Origin: CAZHHH01 sp052400685
GTDB taxonomy: Bacteria > Bacteroidota > Bacteroidia > Bacteroidales > Marinilabiliaceae
Strand: one strand, 5' to 3'
Assembly: GCA_052400685.1 (NCBI GenBank)
Contig: JBQTGJ010000025.1
Length of the DNA stretch: 52,766 nt
Shown here: in pieces, positions 35,183-44,400 of the stretch
How the letters are laid out: every line of letters begins with the position of its first letter
Position numbering within the stretch: the first letter of the stretch is position 1
The notes under the pieces: generated by a model
Databases searched by the model: none
The model's input: only the letters and a program-made list of their open reading frames with translations
What the model was told of the DNA's origin: nothing
Made by a program: the position numbers and the translations under genes

Positions 35183-37171
35183 TTATTGACAGATGTTTTT
35201 AAGCTTATTTGATACGTGCTTCGCCACATTGTTTTTTTGTTCTATATGTTCCATGATTTCCATTACGGCAGGGTGTGACTTAAATTCTCCCCGTACGTTT
35301 TCGAAGTCGAGAATCTTAATATCATCACCTCCATCAATCCCGAAACTGGTTTGTGCCTGTGATAAAAATTCTTTTTTGGCATCTTCGTATATCATTTTGT
35401 CCAGACTTATAACTGCCGTCTTCCATTCTTCTACAAAGGCTATAATCGCTTGCACCGATGCCGATTTTACGTCGAGGCCAACCTCTGTCCGTAAATGCAG
35501 AACGATCCAGTTCCAGGCCCAGTCGAAGTAATGGTTCTTCCATTCTTTAAAGATGTCATTGAGTTCGTCAAGTCCTTTAATAGTGCCATTCTCTATCTCC
35601 TCCACCAGTTGTTCTACTTTTTCTTTTGGAGCAAGTAATCCGGCCATATCGATCCAGTCATTATTTCCTTCGTTGCCGGAGCTATTTAAAACCGCATACA
35701 TTTCGCTTTGGTTTGAAAATTGACCGGTCTCCAGCTTTTTCACCAACGCATTGCCCATGAATTTTATCAGAGCCAGATGGTATAGGTTAAGCGCCCGGGT
35801 GCGGGCCTTGGCTTCAATTTTAACGCCATTATACATAAAATGATTTGATGCTGACCCGCAGGTGTTGGCTAAATCATTTAATATGCGAATTCCACGTATT
35901 ATTTTTTGAATGGAATAAGGACTTAATAGGTTAAATATGATTTGATCCAGCTGGTTGTCCGATTTGCGGCGGTCGCGTTTGGGCCATTTGCGGGCATCAC
36001 GAATGGTCCCGATGCTGCGTAAATTGACCGCCGGCGCCAGATAGCTTTCGTCTGAATTTTCGATGAGATAGGAGAAGGGTAAATCTGACGTGTCGGGATT
36101 GTGATAATGACGTCCCATAACCAGAGAGAAAGCGCCAATTCTTGCCGGCCATAGAATATACGAATCGCTGGTGGTTTTACTGCCTCGTTCTACAATGCCT
36201 TGATGAATAGGACCCAGTTTATACATGTGGTTACTCTGGTTGGAGCCGCTGCCCGCATTCAGAAACGAATAATATCCTGCAATAAGTAAGGAGGATTTGT
36301 GGTGTGAAACCGTGAAAGGACCTGCAAAGATGGAACAGGCTTCCCCGTGAAATCCCTGGCAGTTTGCAAAAAAAACCGAGTTTTCTGCCGAATATTGTTT
36401 GCCAAGCACGCAACCTTGTCCTACAAAGCATTTGGATACCATAACGGACTCGCTGACATGGCTCCCTTCCAGAAAGATGAAATCTTCGGCGATGACGCCT
36501 GGCCCGACAAAAGTGGGGTCGTTTTGGCAACTGTTAATACTTCCGTTGTTTAACCGGTATATACCTTCCACTTTAGCATGCGCACCGATGTAAACATTCT
36601 CGATGGTTTGACAATTTAATATATGCGCATTTTCATCAATCGTACCCATCTCTGAAATTATTGAAGCGGTATATTCGTCGGCCATGGCCATCAGACGATC
36701 AATCATAATTGGCCGGTGGCGGTAAAAAGCCATCAGATAAGCCGTGTGAGACGATAAGTTGTTGGTGATGGCGATTTCTCTTCCGCCGGTTTCATTTAAA
36801 ACGGCGACCCTTATTCCATTTCCAAAACTTGTTTTTTGCGTCACAACCAGCGAATCCACATTCTCTATTCTGACTTCTTTTTTTATGTGGTAATTGGCCA
36901 GATGATTTTTTATCTGATTAATGTATACGTCATCGTCAATACGGCAGTTGTGAATCGTTGCGTTAAAGATCCCTGAAGTTTTGGGAACTCCGCCTTCTAA
37001 AAAGAATTGTTTTTTTAAGGTCCCTATATATATGTCGCCCGAAAAAGTAACGTTGCGTATATTGTCGGCAGTAAAGTCTGCTTTTACTTTAACACGGCTC
37101 CAATCGCTGCATAAACAGAGGTTTTGTTTCAGTTGAAGGATTTCAGATGTGGTGAGATCTCTGTATTTCAT
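35183..37171 (-). CDS. DUF4954 family protein with left-handed beta-helix
   Basis: This 662-residue protein matches DUF4954, a family I know mainly from Bacteroidales. Its N-terminal two thirds carry irregular hexapeptide repeats typical of acyl- or nucleotidyl-transferase beta-helices (IENVYIGAHAKVEGIYRLNN, VGPGVIAEDFIFLEGSHVSE, CFVGQGCVLGKQYSAENSVF). A conserved core follows (GPFTVSHHKSSLLIAGYYSF, NAGSGSNQSNHMYKLGPIHQ) and a helical C-terminal part. The His-rich stretch could be a catalytic site. Neighbours glmS, rfbB and galE suggest a role with sugar nucleotides or GlcNAc-containing envelope polymers, which is an inference. Confidence 0.85.
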   Translation of the reverse strand: MKYRDLTTSEILQLKQNLCLCSDWSRVKVKADFTADNIRNVTFSGDIYIGTLKKQFFLEGGVPKTSGIFNATIHNCRIDDDVYINQIKNHLANYHIKKEVRIENVDSLVVTQKTSFGNGIRVAVLNETGGREIAITNNLSSHTAYLMAFYRHRPIMIDRLMAMADEYTASIISEMGTIDENAHILNCQTIENVYIGAHAKVEGIYRLNNGSINSCQNDPTFVGPGVIAEDFIFLEGSHVSESVMVSKCFVGQGCVLGKQYSAENSVFFANCQGFHGEACSIFAGPFTVSHHKSSLLIAGYYSFLNAGSGSNQSNHMYKLGPIHQGIVERGSKTTSDSYILWPARIGAFSLVMGRHYHNPDTSDLPFSYLIENSDESYLAPAVNLRSIGTIRDARKWPKRDRRKSDNQLDQIIFNLLSPYSIQKIIRGIRILNDLANTCGSASNHFMYNGVKIEAKARTRALNLYHLALIKFMGNALVKKLETGQFSNQSEMYAVLNSSGNEGNNDWIDMAGLLAPKEKVEQLVEEIENGTIKGLDELNDIFKEWKNHYFDWAWNWIVLHLRTEVGLDVKSASVQAIIAFVEEWKTAVISLDKMIYEDAKKEFLSQAQTSFGIDGGDDIKILDFENVRGEFKSHPAVMEIMEHIEQKNNVAKHVSNKLKNICQ

Positions 37172-37330
37172 ATGTTTATAATTTGTCTCTCAGTTGCCAT
37201 ATGGAACTCGCCAGAATAATTATACTTCTGTGTGTGAATCAATTCCCATGGCTCGTTTCATCTGTTTATAATTTGTTTTTAGTTGCCTGTTGAAACTCCT
37301 CTGAAATAATTATCCCCGTTGGTGGTAAAT
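37172..37330 (-). repeat. Tandem leader element upstream of DUF4954
   Basis: On the minus strand two units run into the DUF4954 start. The first ends GGCAACTAAAAACAAATTAT then AAACAGATG at 37259-37261. That ATG opens a 13-codon frame (MKRAMGIDSHTEV-stop, 37220-37261). The second unit ends GAGTTCCATATGGCAACTGA, then GAGACAAATTATAAACATATG, whose ATG is the gene's start. Confidence 0.85.
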
Positions 37331-37600
37331 CTTTCATCATGGTTGTTTCTTGTGACTATAATCATAATTTAGTTGACTGCATGCGCCTGCTTAGCATAAT
37401 CAGTCTGTTGTCGATAAAGTATAAATTATGTTCTGATTCAGCATTTTGTGTTTCCAGATTATATTCCTGTTTCGGACATGCCGATATGCGTATAAGCTAC
37501 GGTGTCGTTTTAAATGGTTTGATACATTAGAACAGGACGATTCTAATCTCCAAAAATAGGATAAAATAGCACAGTGGCCAATATTTTTTTCAGCTGATGG
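37331..37600. other. Intergenic gap
   Basis: No gene or clear signal recognised beyond the leader element on its left. The short plus-strand frame here has no family features. Confidence 0.4.
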
Positions 37601-37888
37601 TCATTCGTTGGCTATCACATCATTCCATTCCGGGTGACGCTGAAGGTAGCTGACGACGAACGAACATTCAGGAATTATTTTTATGTTTTTTTGCCGGCAA
37701 TAAGTCAGTAGTGTTTTTGCCAAATGAGATGCAATTCCTTGTCCTTCCAAAATGGCAGGGACTTTGGTGTGTGATATTATCCATACCTGAGGTGATACGG
37801 GTTGGTAATCTATTACAGCCGTTTGTGAATCAATTGTAATTTCAAAACGGCTGAGTGCTGGGTTGTGAATAATAGTATTGGTTTTCAT
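37601..37888 (-). CDS. Small GNAT N-acetyltransferase (YidJ/NATD1-like)
   Basis: The start at 37888 (MKTNTIIHNPALSRFEITID) gives 95 residues, the usual size of the COG2388 group; longer readings add unlike sequence. The acetyl-CoA loop is seen in LEGQGIASHLAKTLLTYCRQ, and the end ECSFVVSYLQRHPEWNDVI (with Tyr and His-Pro-Glu) is typical. These cytoplasmic proteins are predicted acetyltransferases of unknown substrate. Confidence 0.87.
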   Translation of the reverse strand: MKTNTIIHNPALSRFEITIDSQTAVIDYQPVSPQVWIISHTKVPAILEGQGIASHLAKTLLTYCRQKNIKIIPECSFVVSYLQRHPEWNDVIANE

Positions 37889-38085
37889 ATTATTACGAAT
37901 GTGCGGTTCGAAACAGTATCTGCCCCCAAAGCCGGGCGTATGAGCAATAAAGTTCAGATTCCAGATTTGTGTCGCTCGGGTAATGTGAATCTTTTGCTGT
38001 AAATGAGCTTTTTGAGACATACCTGACAAAGTAGTTGACTTTATAGACAACATTAGTTAGACATTTAGAGCAGTCCTAACACTTA
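37889..38085. other. Intergenic gap with repeat end fragment
   Basis: Around 38030-38060 there is a fragment of the 150-bp repeat end (AGTTGACTTTATAGACAACA). Nothing else is recognised. Confidence 0.4.
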
Positions 38086-38235
38086 TTTAGAGTCTGTCCA
38101 TAAACTAAGAGTTTGAAATATAAAGTTCAAATTCAAGGCCTGTGAAGTCATAAAAATCAAGGAGTTTACTTTTCGTAAATGACTGTTTTTATGACAAGCA
38201 TAACGCAGAAGTTGACTTTATAGACAAACACTATT
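38086..38235 (-). repeat. 150-bp hairpin-type repeat, copy 3 (reverse)
   Basis: It runs from TTAGAGTCTGTCCATAAACT to AGACAAACACTATTTAG and is the reverse complement of the copies at 10706 and 31611, nearly identical. Its centre (GTCATAAAAA...GTTTACTTTTCGTAAAT...TTTTTATGAC) shows the inner hairpin clearly. Confidence 0.88.
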
Positions 38236-38371
38236 TAGTGCTTACTGAAATTTTATTTTGCTGACACTATCAATCGTTTTGTTTAAGTTCTGTATAATTA
38301 TCGAATGGGTTGTCGTAAAATTTTAATATTATTGTGTTAATAAACGATTTTACTTTAACCAAACAATTTTA

Positions 38372-38719
38372 ATGATGGAAAATTTTGGCGCTTTTGGGGG
38401 CATTATTTATATGGCCCTGGTTATTTTGATGATTGTGGCACAATGGAAAATTTATGAAAAAGCCGGACAGCCGGGTTGGGCATGTATCATTCCTATTTAT
38501 CAGATTATTGTATTGTTACGGATTGTAGGTAAGCCTTGGTGGTGGATCTTTTTAATTGCTTTTCTGCCATTTATATTTGGAATCTGGACTGTCAATCTTT
38601 TGTCAAAGAGTTTTGGCCATGGCGTAGGATTTACACTCGGATTATTATTTCTGCCGTTTATCTTCTTCCCAATACTAGGGTTGGGCGATTCAACATACCA
38701 GGGTGCTGCTGGTAAGTAG
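38372..38719 (+). CDS. DUF5684 small membrane protein
   Basis: This 115-residue inner-membrane protein has about three to four helices (residues 8-24, 35-52, 54-72 and 84-100). The pattern IYEKAGQPGWACIIPIYQII, then GKPWWWIFLI, and LLSKSFGHGVGFTLGLLFLP followed by FFPILGLGDSTYQG is that of the DUF5684 family. Function unknown; in this family the domain sometimes accompanies signal peptidases, but here it stands alone. The start could also be the ATG one codon later. Confidence 0.85.
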   Translation: MMENFGAFGGIIYMALVILMIVAQWKIYEKAGQPGWACIIPIYQIIVLLRIVGKPWWWIFLIAFLPFIFGIWTVNLLSKSFGHGVGFTLGLLFLPFIFFPILGLGDSTYQGAAGK

Positions 38720-38761
38720 TATCAGCGTGTGCAGCGCGGATGTTGGATTTTTATAACCTGA

Positions 38762-38812
38762 CTTTAAGCAGCGCCTGCTCATAAACTAAGAGTTTGACTT
38801 TATAGACAAACG
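38762..38812 (-). repeat. Internally deleted relic of the 150-bp repeat
   Basis: The left end (CTCATAAACTAAGAGTTTGA) is joined directly to the right end (CTTTATAGACAAACGTCT), missing the whole hairpin centre of about 100 bases. This is what an internal deletion between the repeat arms would leave. Confidence 0.65.
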
Positions 38813-38854
38813 TCTTGTAATCTGCAGTTAAAAATCGAATCCTTGCAAATGCCA

Positions 38855-40864
38855 TTAGGTATTTTGTGAGGATTCGTTGTTTTTAGTGATTTCACCGGCA
38901 AAAATGCGGGCTGTAAGGGCTATTTTGTCGGGTTGTCCCAACACAAAGACTATGTCGCGGTGCTTTAACGTTGTGGTTGCACCCGGATTTTCCAGTATCT
39001 CTTCGTCTCGTTTGACGGCTACAACGGTGACACCTATTTTATTCCTGAAGTCCATTTCTAGCAGTGTCTTGTTGATCACGGCTGAGTTTTTACGCACTTT
39101 TAGTGCCGATACATCAATGTTGGGTAATTCTTTGAGAATTGAACCTGAGGAAGGTTTGGCTGTGTCACGTATAACGCCGTAGTTGTTTTTTCGAATACGG
39201 CCAACAATTTGTCGTATTTCACCTTGTGGTACCAGGTACTTGTTCAGAACCCGTTCAAACATTTCTATCGCTGTCTCAAATTCTTCAGGTATGACTTGTG
39301 ATGCCCCTACCCGGTAAAGGTCTTCTATGTCGCTAAGGTGCTTGGCCCGGACTAGAATAAAGGCCCTTGCATTCATGTTTCGTACATGTTCAACCACCGA
39401 TAATGATGTGACGACATCGCCCACCGATACCACAACGACTTCGGCGGTATTGACGTAGGCTGTTTTTAAGACGGGTTCGTTGACCGCATCACCATAAACA
39501 ACTTTTTCGCCTTCGGCTTGTCGGCGTTTTACATCGGCCGGATCGAAGACGATTGATACATGATCCAGTTTTATGTGGTTGGCCATTAAGGCCAGACTTT
39601 TTGATCGGGAGTCTTTACCAATTAGAACCAGATGGTTTTTCATGGTCGGAATGTCCATTTGTTGTAAAGGGAACAGACCTTTTATCATGACTTCTGGTAA
39701 GGGCAGTGTGTACAACCAGTTCGACAATGGACGTGATAACATAATCAGAAAGGGCGTCAAGGCCATTGTTACGACGGCAACGGCTAAAAACATCTGATAG
39801 TAGTATCTGGATATGATATTTTGATCTACGCCAATCTTTGCCAGTATGAAAGAGAACTCACCCACCTGAGCCAGTGCCAGACCCACTAAAATGAATCCTC
39901 TGAAGGTATGCCCCAGAAAAAAACCTGTAAATCCGGCGACTGTCATTTTTATAATAATAACCATTAAAACGGTTGAAAATACTACGATCCAATGGTCATA
40001 AACGAAGTTAAGGTCGAGTAACATCCCGATGGATACAAAAAAGAAACTTGTAAAGGTGTCTTTAAAGGGAATGATATTTCCGAAGGCATTATGGCTGTAT
40101 TCCGATTCAGAGATCATAAGACCGGCCAGAAAGGCCCCGAATGCCAGTGACATGCCCAGCTGATAGGTCAGAAAAGCAATGGAGAAACACATTAGCAGAA
40201 TACTCATGAAAAACAGTTCCTGGTTGCGGGTCATGACAATGGCATGCAATACTCGTGGCATAACCCATTTGGAACCAATGATGACGACGGCTACTATTAG
40301 TAACGATTTTAGTCCCATCCATAGCAGGGCAGAACCCAGTCCGGCCATCCCTCCTCCCATTAGTGGGGTAAACAAAAGAAGTGGCACGAGCATTAAATCC
40401 TGAAAAATAAGAATCCCTAAAACCGTACGGCCATAATTGGAGGTTAACTCTGATCGATCCTGAAGAACTTTTAAAACGACCGCTGTACTGCTCAGGGCTG
40501 TTAAGAATCCCACAAACAGACTGGCGGGATAGGACATTCCGAAGTCCCCCGAAAGCAGCATTACCATGCCGGTTGTTACGGCGAATTGCATAAAGCCTCC
40601 GAAGAAAACTATTTTTCTGATTTTGATGAGGTGGTTAATCGAAAATTCCAATCCTATTGAGAACAGAAGAAGTATGACGCCTATTTCGGCCAGCATCTCA
40701 ATGCTCGTCTCTGAATGAATTAATCCTGAGAGGTGGGGCCCGGCAACAATACCTGTTAACAAATAGCCCAATATCGTCGGCAGTTTTATACGTGTAAATA
40801 TAAAATTAACAAAGGTGGATAACGCGAAGATGATGAGTATCTCTTTTAATAATGTAAATTCCAT
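38855..40864 (-). CDS. CPA2/KefB-type cation:proton antiporter with RCK domain
   Basis: This 669-residue inner-membrane protein has about 12-13 transmembrane helices (residues 5-385) with the family stretches LPTILGYLLTGIVAGPHLSG, LLLFSIGLEFSINHLIKI and LTALSSTAVVLKVLQDR, including the conserved Asp-like ion site in LIFQDLMLVPLL. A TrkA-N-type domain follows (about 410-530); its loop VLIGKDSRSKSLAL lacks the canonical GxGxxG, so nucleotide binding may be altered. A TrkA-C domain ends it (about 575-655). It probably exchanges K+ or Na+ for protons. It appears monocistronic. Confidence 0.9.
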   Translation of the reverse strand: MEFTLLKEILIIFALSTFVNFIFTRIKLPTILGYLLTGIVAGPHLSGLIHSETSIEMLAEIGVILLLFSIGLEFSINHLIKIRKIVFFGGFMQFAVTTGMVMLLSGDFGMSYPASLFVGFLTALSSTAVVLKVLQDRSELTSNYGRTVLGILIFQDLMLVPLLLFTPLMGGGMAGLGSALLWMGLKSLLIVAVVIIGSKWVMPRVLHAIVMTRNQELFFMSILLMCFSIAFLTYQLGMSLAFGAFLAGLMISESEYSHNAFGNIIPFKDTFTSFFFVSIGMLLDLNFVYDHWIVVFSTVLMVIIIKMTVAGFTGFFLGHTFRGFILVGLALAQVGEFSFILAKIGVDQNIISRYYYQMFLAVAVVTMALTPFLIMLSRPLSNWLYTLPLPEVMIKGLFPLQQMDIPTMKNHLVLIGKDSRSKSLALMANHIKLDHVSIVFDPADVKRRQAEGEKVVYGDAVNEPVLKTAYVNTAEVVVVSVGDVVTSLSVVEHVRNMNARAFILVRAKHLSDIEDLYRVGASQVIPEEFETAIEMFERVLNKYLVPQGEIRQIVGRIRKNNYGVIRDTAKPSSGSILKELPNIDVSALKVRKNSAVINKTLLEMDFRNKIGVTVVAVKRDEEILENPGATTTLKHRDIVFVLGQPDKIALTARIFAGEITKNNESSQNT

Positions 40865-41444
40865 GTAAGGGGTTGTTTGCTTGCAATAAATGGTTCAATG
40901 AAGGTGGTTTTTCGACACAATGAATGGGCCTCCAAATCCGCTTTGAAATTTATTTCCAAAGGTAATTTAATTAGAAATTATTATGCCCGCCGGCTCTTTT
41001 TATTTCTGTTTTTTGTATTCTGTTAAAATGGACTGATTTAATCATACGGTGCCCGTTGTTGACTGACTTATAATGTATTTAAGTCAGTTGTTTTCATTAT
41101 TTGTTCGCTGGCTGTATCAGTTCTGCTAATGGTTGTTAACGATTTTTACGTGTTTTTCAAAAAATGTTTTTGGCAAATAAAATGGCTTGCCTTTCAAAGC
41201 TTACGTCGCTGGTCAAATGGGCACTTACTGGTTTTTATGACCGGTTTGGGAGTAGGCCAAACGTAAAACCTGTGCTTTATAGACAACGTCGAAACCCATT
41301 CAATTATGTGGATGAGTTGGTTTTTTAGGGGTAATATTTGTTTTTATTTGATTAGTCAATTAAATAGATTACCCTTATTTGTTAATTTTTGTGCATTTTT
41401 GGAGACTTGTGAAATGTTGATCCCCAAAAAGTAAAAGCAGTGGA
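40865..41444. other. Divergent intergenic region before the hybrid regulator
   Basis: It holds the divergent promoters of the antiporter and the regulator; neither can be placed with confidence. A strongly diverged relic of the 150-bp repeat lies at about 41180-41290 (GCTTACGTCG, GGTTTTTATGACC, GCTTTATAGACAACG). Confidence 0.45.
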
Positions 41445-44400
41445 ATGAAAAAAGCAGGATTTAGTGCTGGTGCGATCAAGTATCTCTGGGTTATCCTTTT
41501 GTTAACTGTTACGCAGGTTAAGGCATTTAACAATTACATCTGGCATCATTATACAGCTGAAGATGGCCTTGCGCAAAATACGGTGATGAGTATTTTGCAG
41601 GATAAAAAGGGCTATCTGTGGATGGGAACCTGGGATGGGTTGAGCCGTTTTGATGGGTATTCATTTACCTCCTATAAAATTCGTCCCGGTGATGATGTTG
41701 AGATTTCAAGTAGCCGGATTGATTATATTACGCAAGATAAATATGGGTTTATATGGCTGCTTGACTATGGGAAAAATGTTTGTCGGTTTGATCCCAGAAC
41801 TGAGACTTTTATCAATGTTCCAAAGGGGGAAGAGTCCTTTAATATTTCAGTATCCAATATCATTTCACTTTCAAATGGTGTAACTTGGCTGGTGAGTGAT
41901 GAAGAGGGGGCGATCAGGGTGACCACTGATACTGCTACCTTTGATGTGACTTCCAAACTCTATTTCCAAAAAAATCAACATTTGGCCGGAAATAGTATTT
42001 CTGGTATTGTGAATGATGAGGACGGAAATGAGTGGGTATTGACCGATAATGGATTACTATTTATCGGAAACGAGGATGGTATTTCTGTCCCTTATTTTAC
42101 TGAGAATGACGAAACGTCTCGTGATAGACAACCTTTTTTTTGCTTTTTGGATAAAGGTGACGAATTGTGGTTTGGATCGGTTAATGGTCGTATCTGGAAA
42201 TATCGTAAACACGAGGGGCTGTTTGTTTTGTTACAATTGTCAACCGATGCTGATATTGTTAGTTTTCATAAGTTTAAGTCCGGAAAGGTGTTTATTGCTA
42301 CCCGAACCGATGGGGTGTTTGTATATGACGACTCAAGCGCAACTCCCATGCATTTTACACACCAAAATAGTCCAGGTTTAAGTGATGTGTTTATTCAGAA
42401 AACGTTTAAAGATAGCGAAGATAATATTTGGATTCAGCAAAATATACGAAGTATTACTCAATTTAATCCAAATAACATGAGTTTTACAAAGCATCATTTA
42501 CCCCCTATTTCTTTTGACAGTCTCGATGCTGTACCTTTTATGATTCTGGAGGATATTAACAAGGTGCTTTGGATTCATCCAATGGGCGGTGGCCTGTCTT
42601 ATTTTGACAGGGAGACTCAGTCTGTTGTGCCGTTTTTTAACAAGTTGGATAAATTATGGCAGTTTTCTGAAAAATTGCATCGTATGTACTCCGATCGACA
42701 AGGAAATTTATGGGTATGTACCAGGTCTAAAGGGTTGGAAAGGTTTACTTTTTTAAAAACAAAATTTGGTATCTTGCAGGTTGACTCTCAATCAAATGTG
42801 TTTAATGAGAACAGTGTGAGAAGTGTTTTTGAAGATCATATGAATCGAATCTGGCTGGCCGATAAAACAGGGCGTTTGGTCTTATTCGATAAAAACAGAC
42901 GGCGCCTGGGGTTTCTGAATAAAAATGGAAAATTATCCTCTGATAGTAAATTCTCATTTGCAAGCATTTATTCAATTACGCAGGATGATGATGAAAATAT
43001 TTGGTTAGGAACGAAAGGTGCGGGAATTATTAAACTAACTCCCAATAAAAGTGACCTTTCTTCATTCGATGTTGAGAATTTTAGGTTTGATCAGACAGAC
43101 CTTTACAGCCTCAGTAACGACAATGTTTATGATATTCATAAGGATTATAAAGGGCGTTTGTGGATTGCTACTTATGGCGGTGGAATAAACCTTTTACAGC
43201 GTGACAACAATGGAAGGGTTTATTTTTTGAACCATAGAAATCATCTTGTAGGCTATCCTGTTAATAAATCACAGCGTGTCAGAATGATTACCTCTGATCG
43301 TGATGGAACTATTTTTGTCGCCACAACCAATGGGTTGATCCTTTTTAATGGTAATTTTAATGACCCCGAAAAAATACAGTTTACGCATTTTACATATCTT
43401 GCAAATGATTCTACTTGCTTGAGTAATAATGATGTACATGATGTTGTGGTGACTTCCAAAGGGGAGGTGTTTGTTGCCACTTTTGGAGGCGGATTAAATA
43501 AATTGGTGAAAGTAAATGACCGGCCAGCCCATTTCCGTTTTGAGTATTTTAACAAAGAGGATGGTTTGGCCTCCGATGTATTACTCAGTATTGTGGAGGA
43601 CGATAAGGGTTTTTTGTGGCTGTCATCCGAAAATAGTATTGCAAAGTTTAATTCTGAAACAAAGGAGTTTATCAATTTTGATAAAAAGGATTATTTGCGG
43701 TATCTGAGCTTCTCTGAGGCTGCTAATTGTATCGATAAATCTGGAAAGTTGTGGTTTGGAACCAGTCAGGGTGTGCTGTTCTTTCATCCGGACTCCATTC
43801 AAAAAGATGGGTTTGTGCCGCCTTTGGTTTTTACCGACCTGAGACTGTTTAACCGCAAAGTTAAAGTTGATCCCGGCTCTGTTCTTTCCCAGCATCTTGA
43901 TATGCAGAACGAGATTGTTCTGAAACATAATCAAAATATTTTTTCTGTTGGATTTGCGGCGCTCGACCTTAAATTTCCTGAATCGGTTAAATATGCTGCT
44001 ATTCTGGAAGGGGTTGATAGCGAATGGAAGTTTTTGGACCACCAGCGGTTGGTACATTATACCAAATTGCCGCATGGCAAATATCTTTTAAGGGTTAAAT
44101 CGACCAATGGAGATGGCACCTGGGTTGACAATGAAAGACAGTTGAGTATTGTTATTCTGCCCTCTTTTTGGGAAACTCCCTGGGCTTATCTTATCTATTT
44201 TTTGTTTGTGGCATCAATTACTTCTGTTTCAATTTATATCTTTTTTACAATTTATCGGTTGCGTAATAAGGTTGAAATGGAACATAAATTGGCCGAAATG
44301 AAGTTTAATTTTTTTACCGATATCTCGCATGAACTGAGAACTCCGCTGACTCTTATTACCGGGCCGCTTGAACAGGTGATGAAAATTAATTCGTTGCCCG

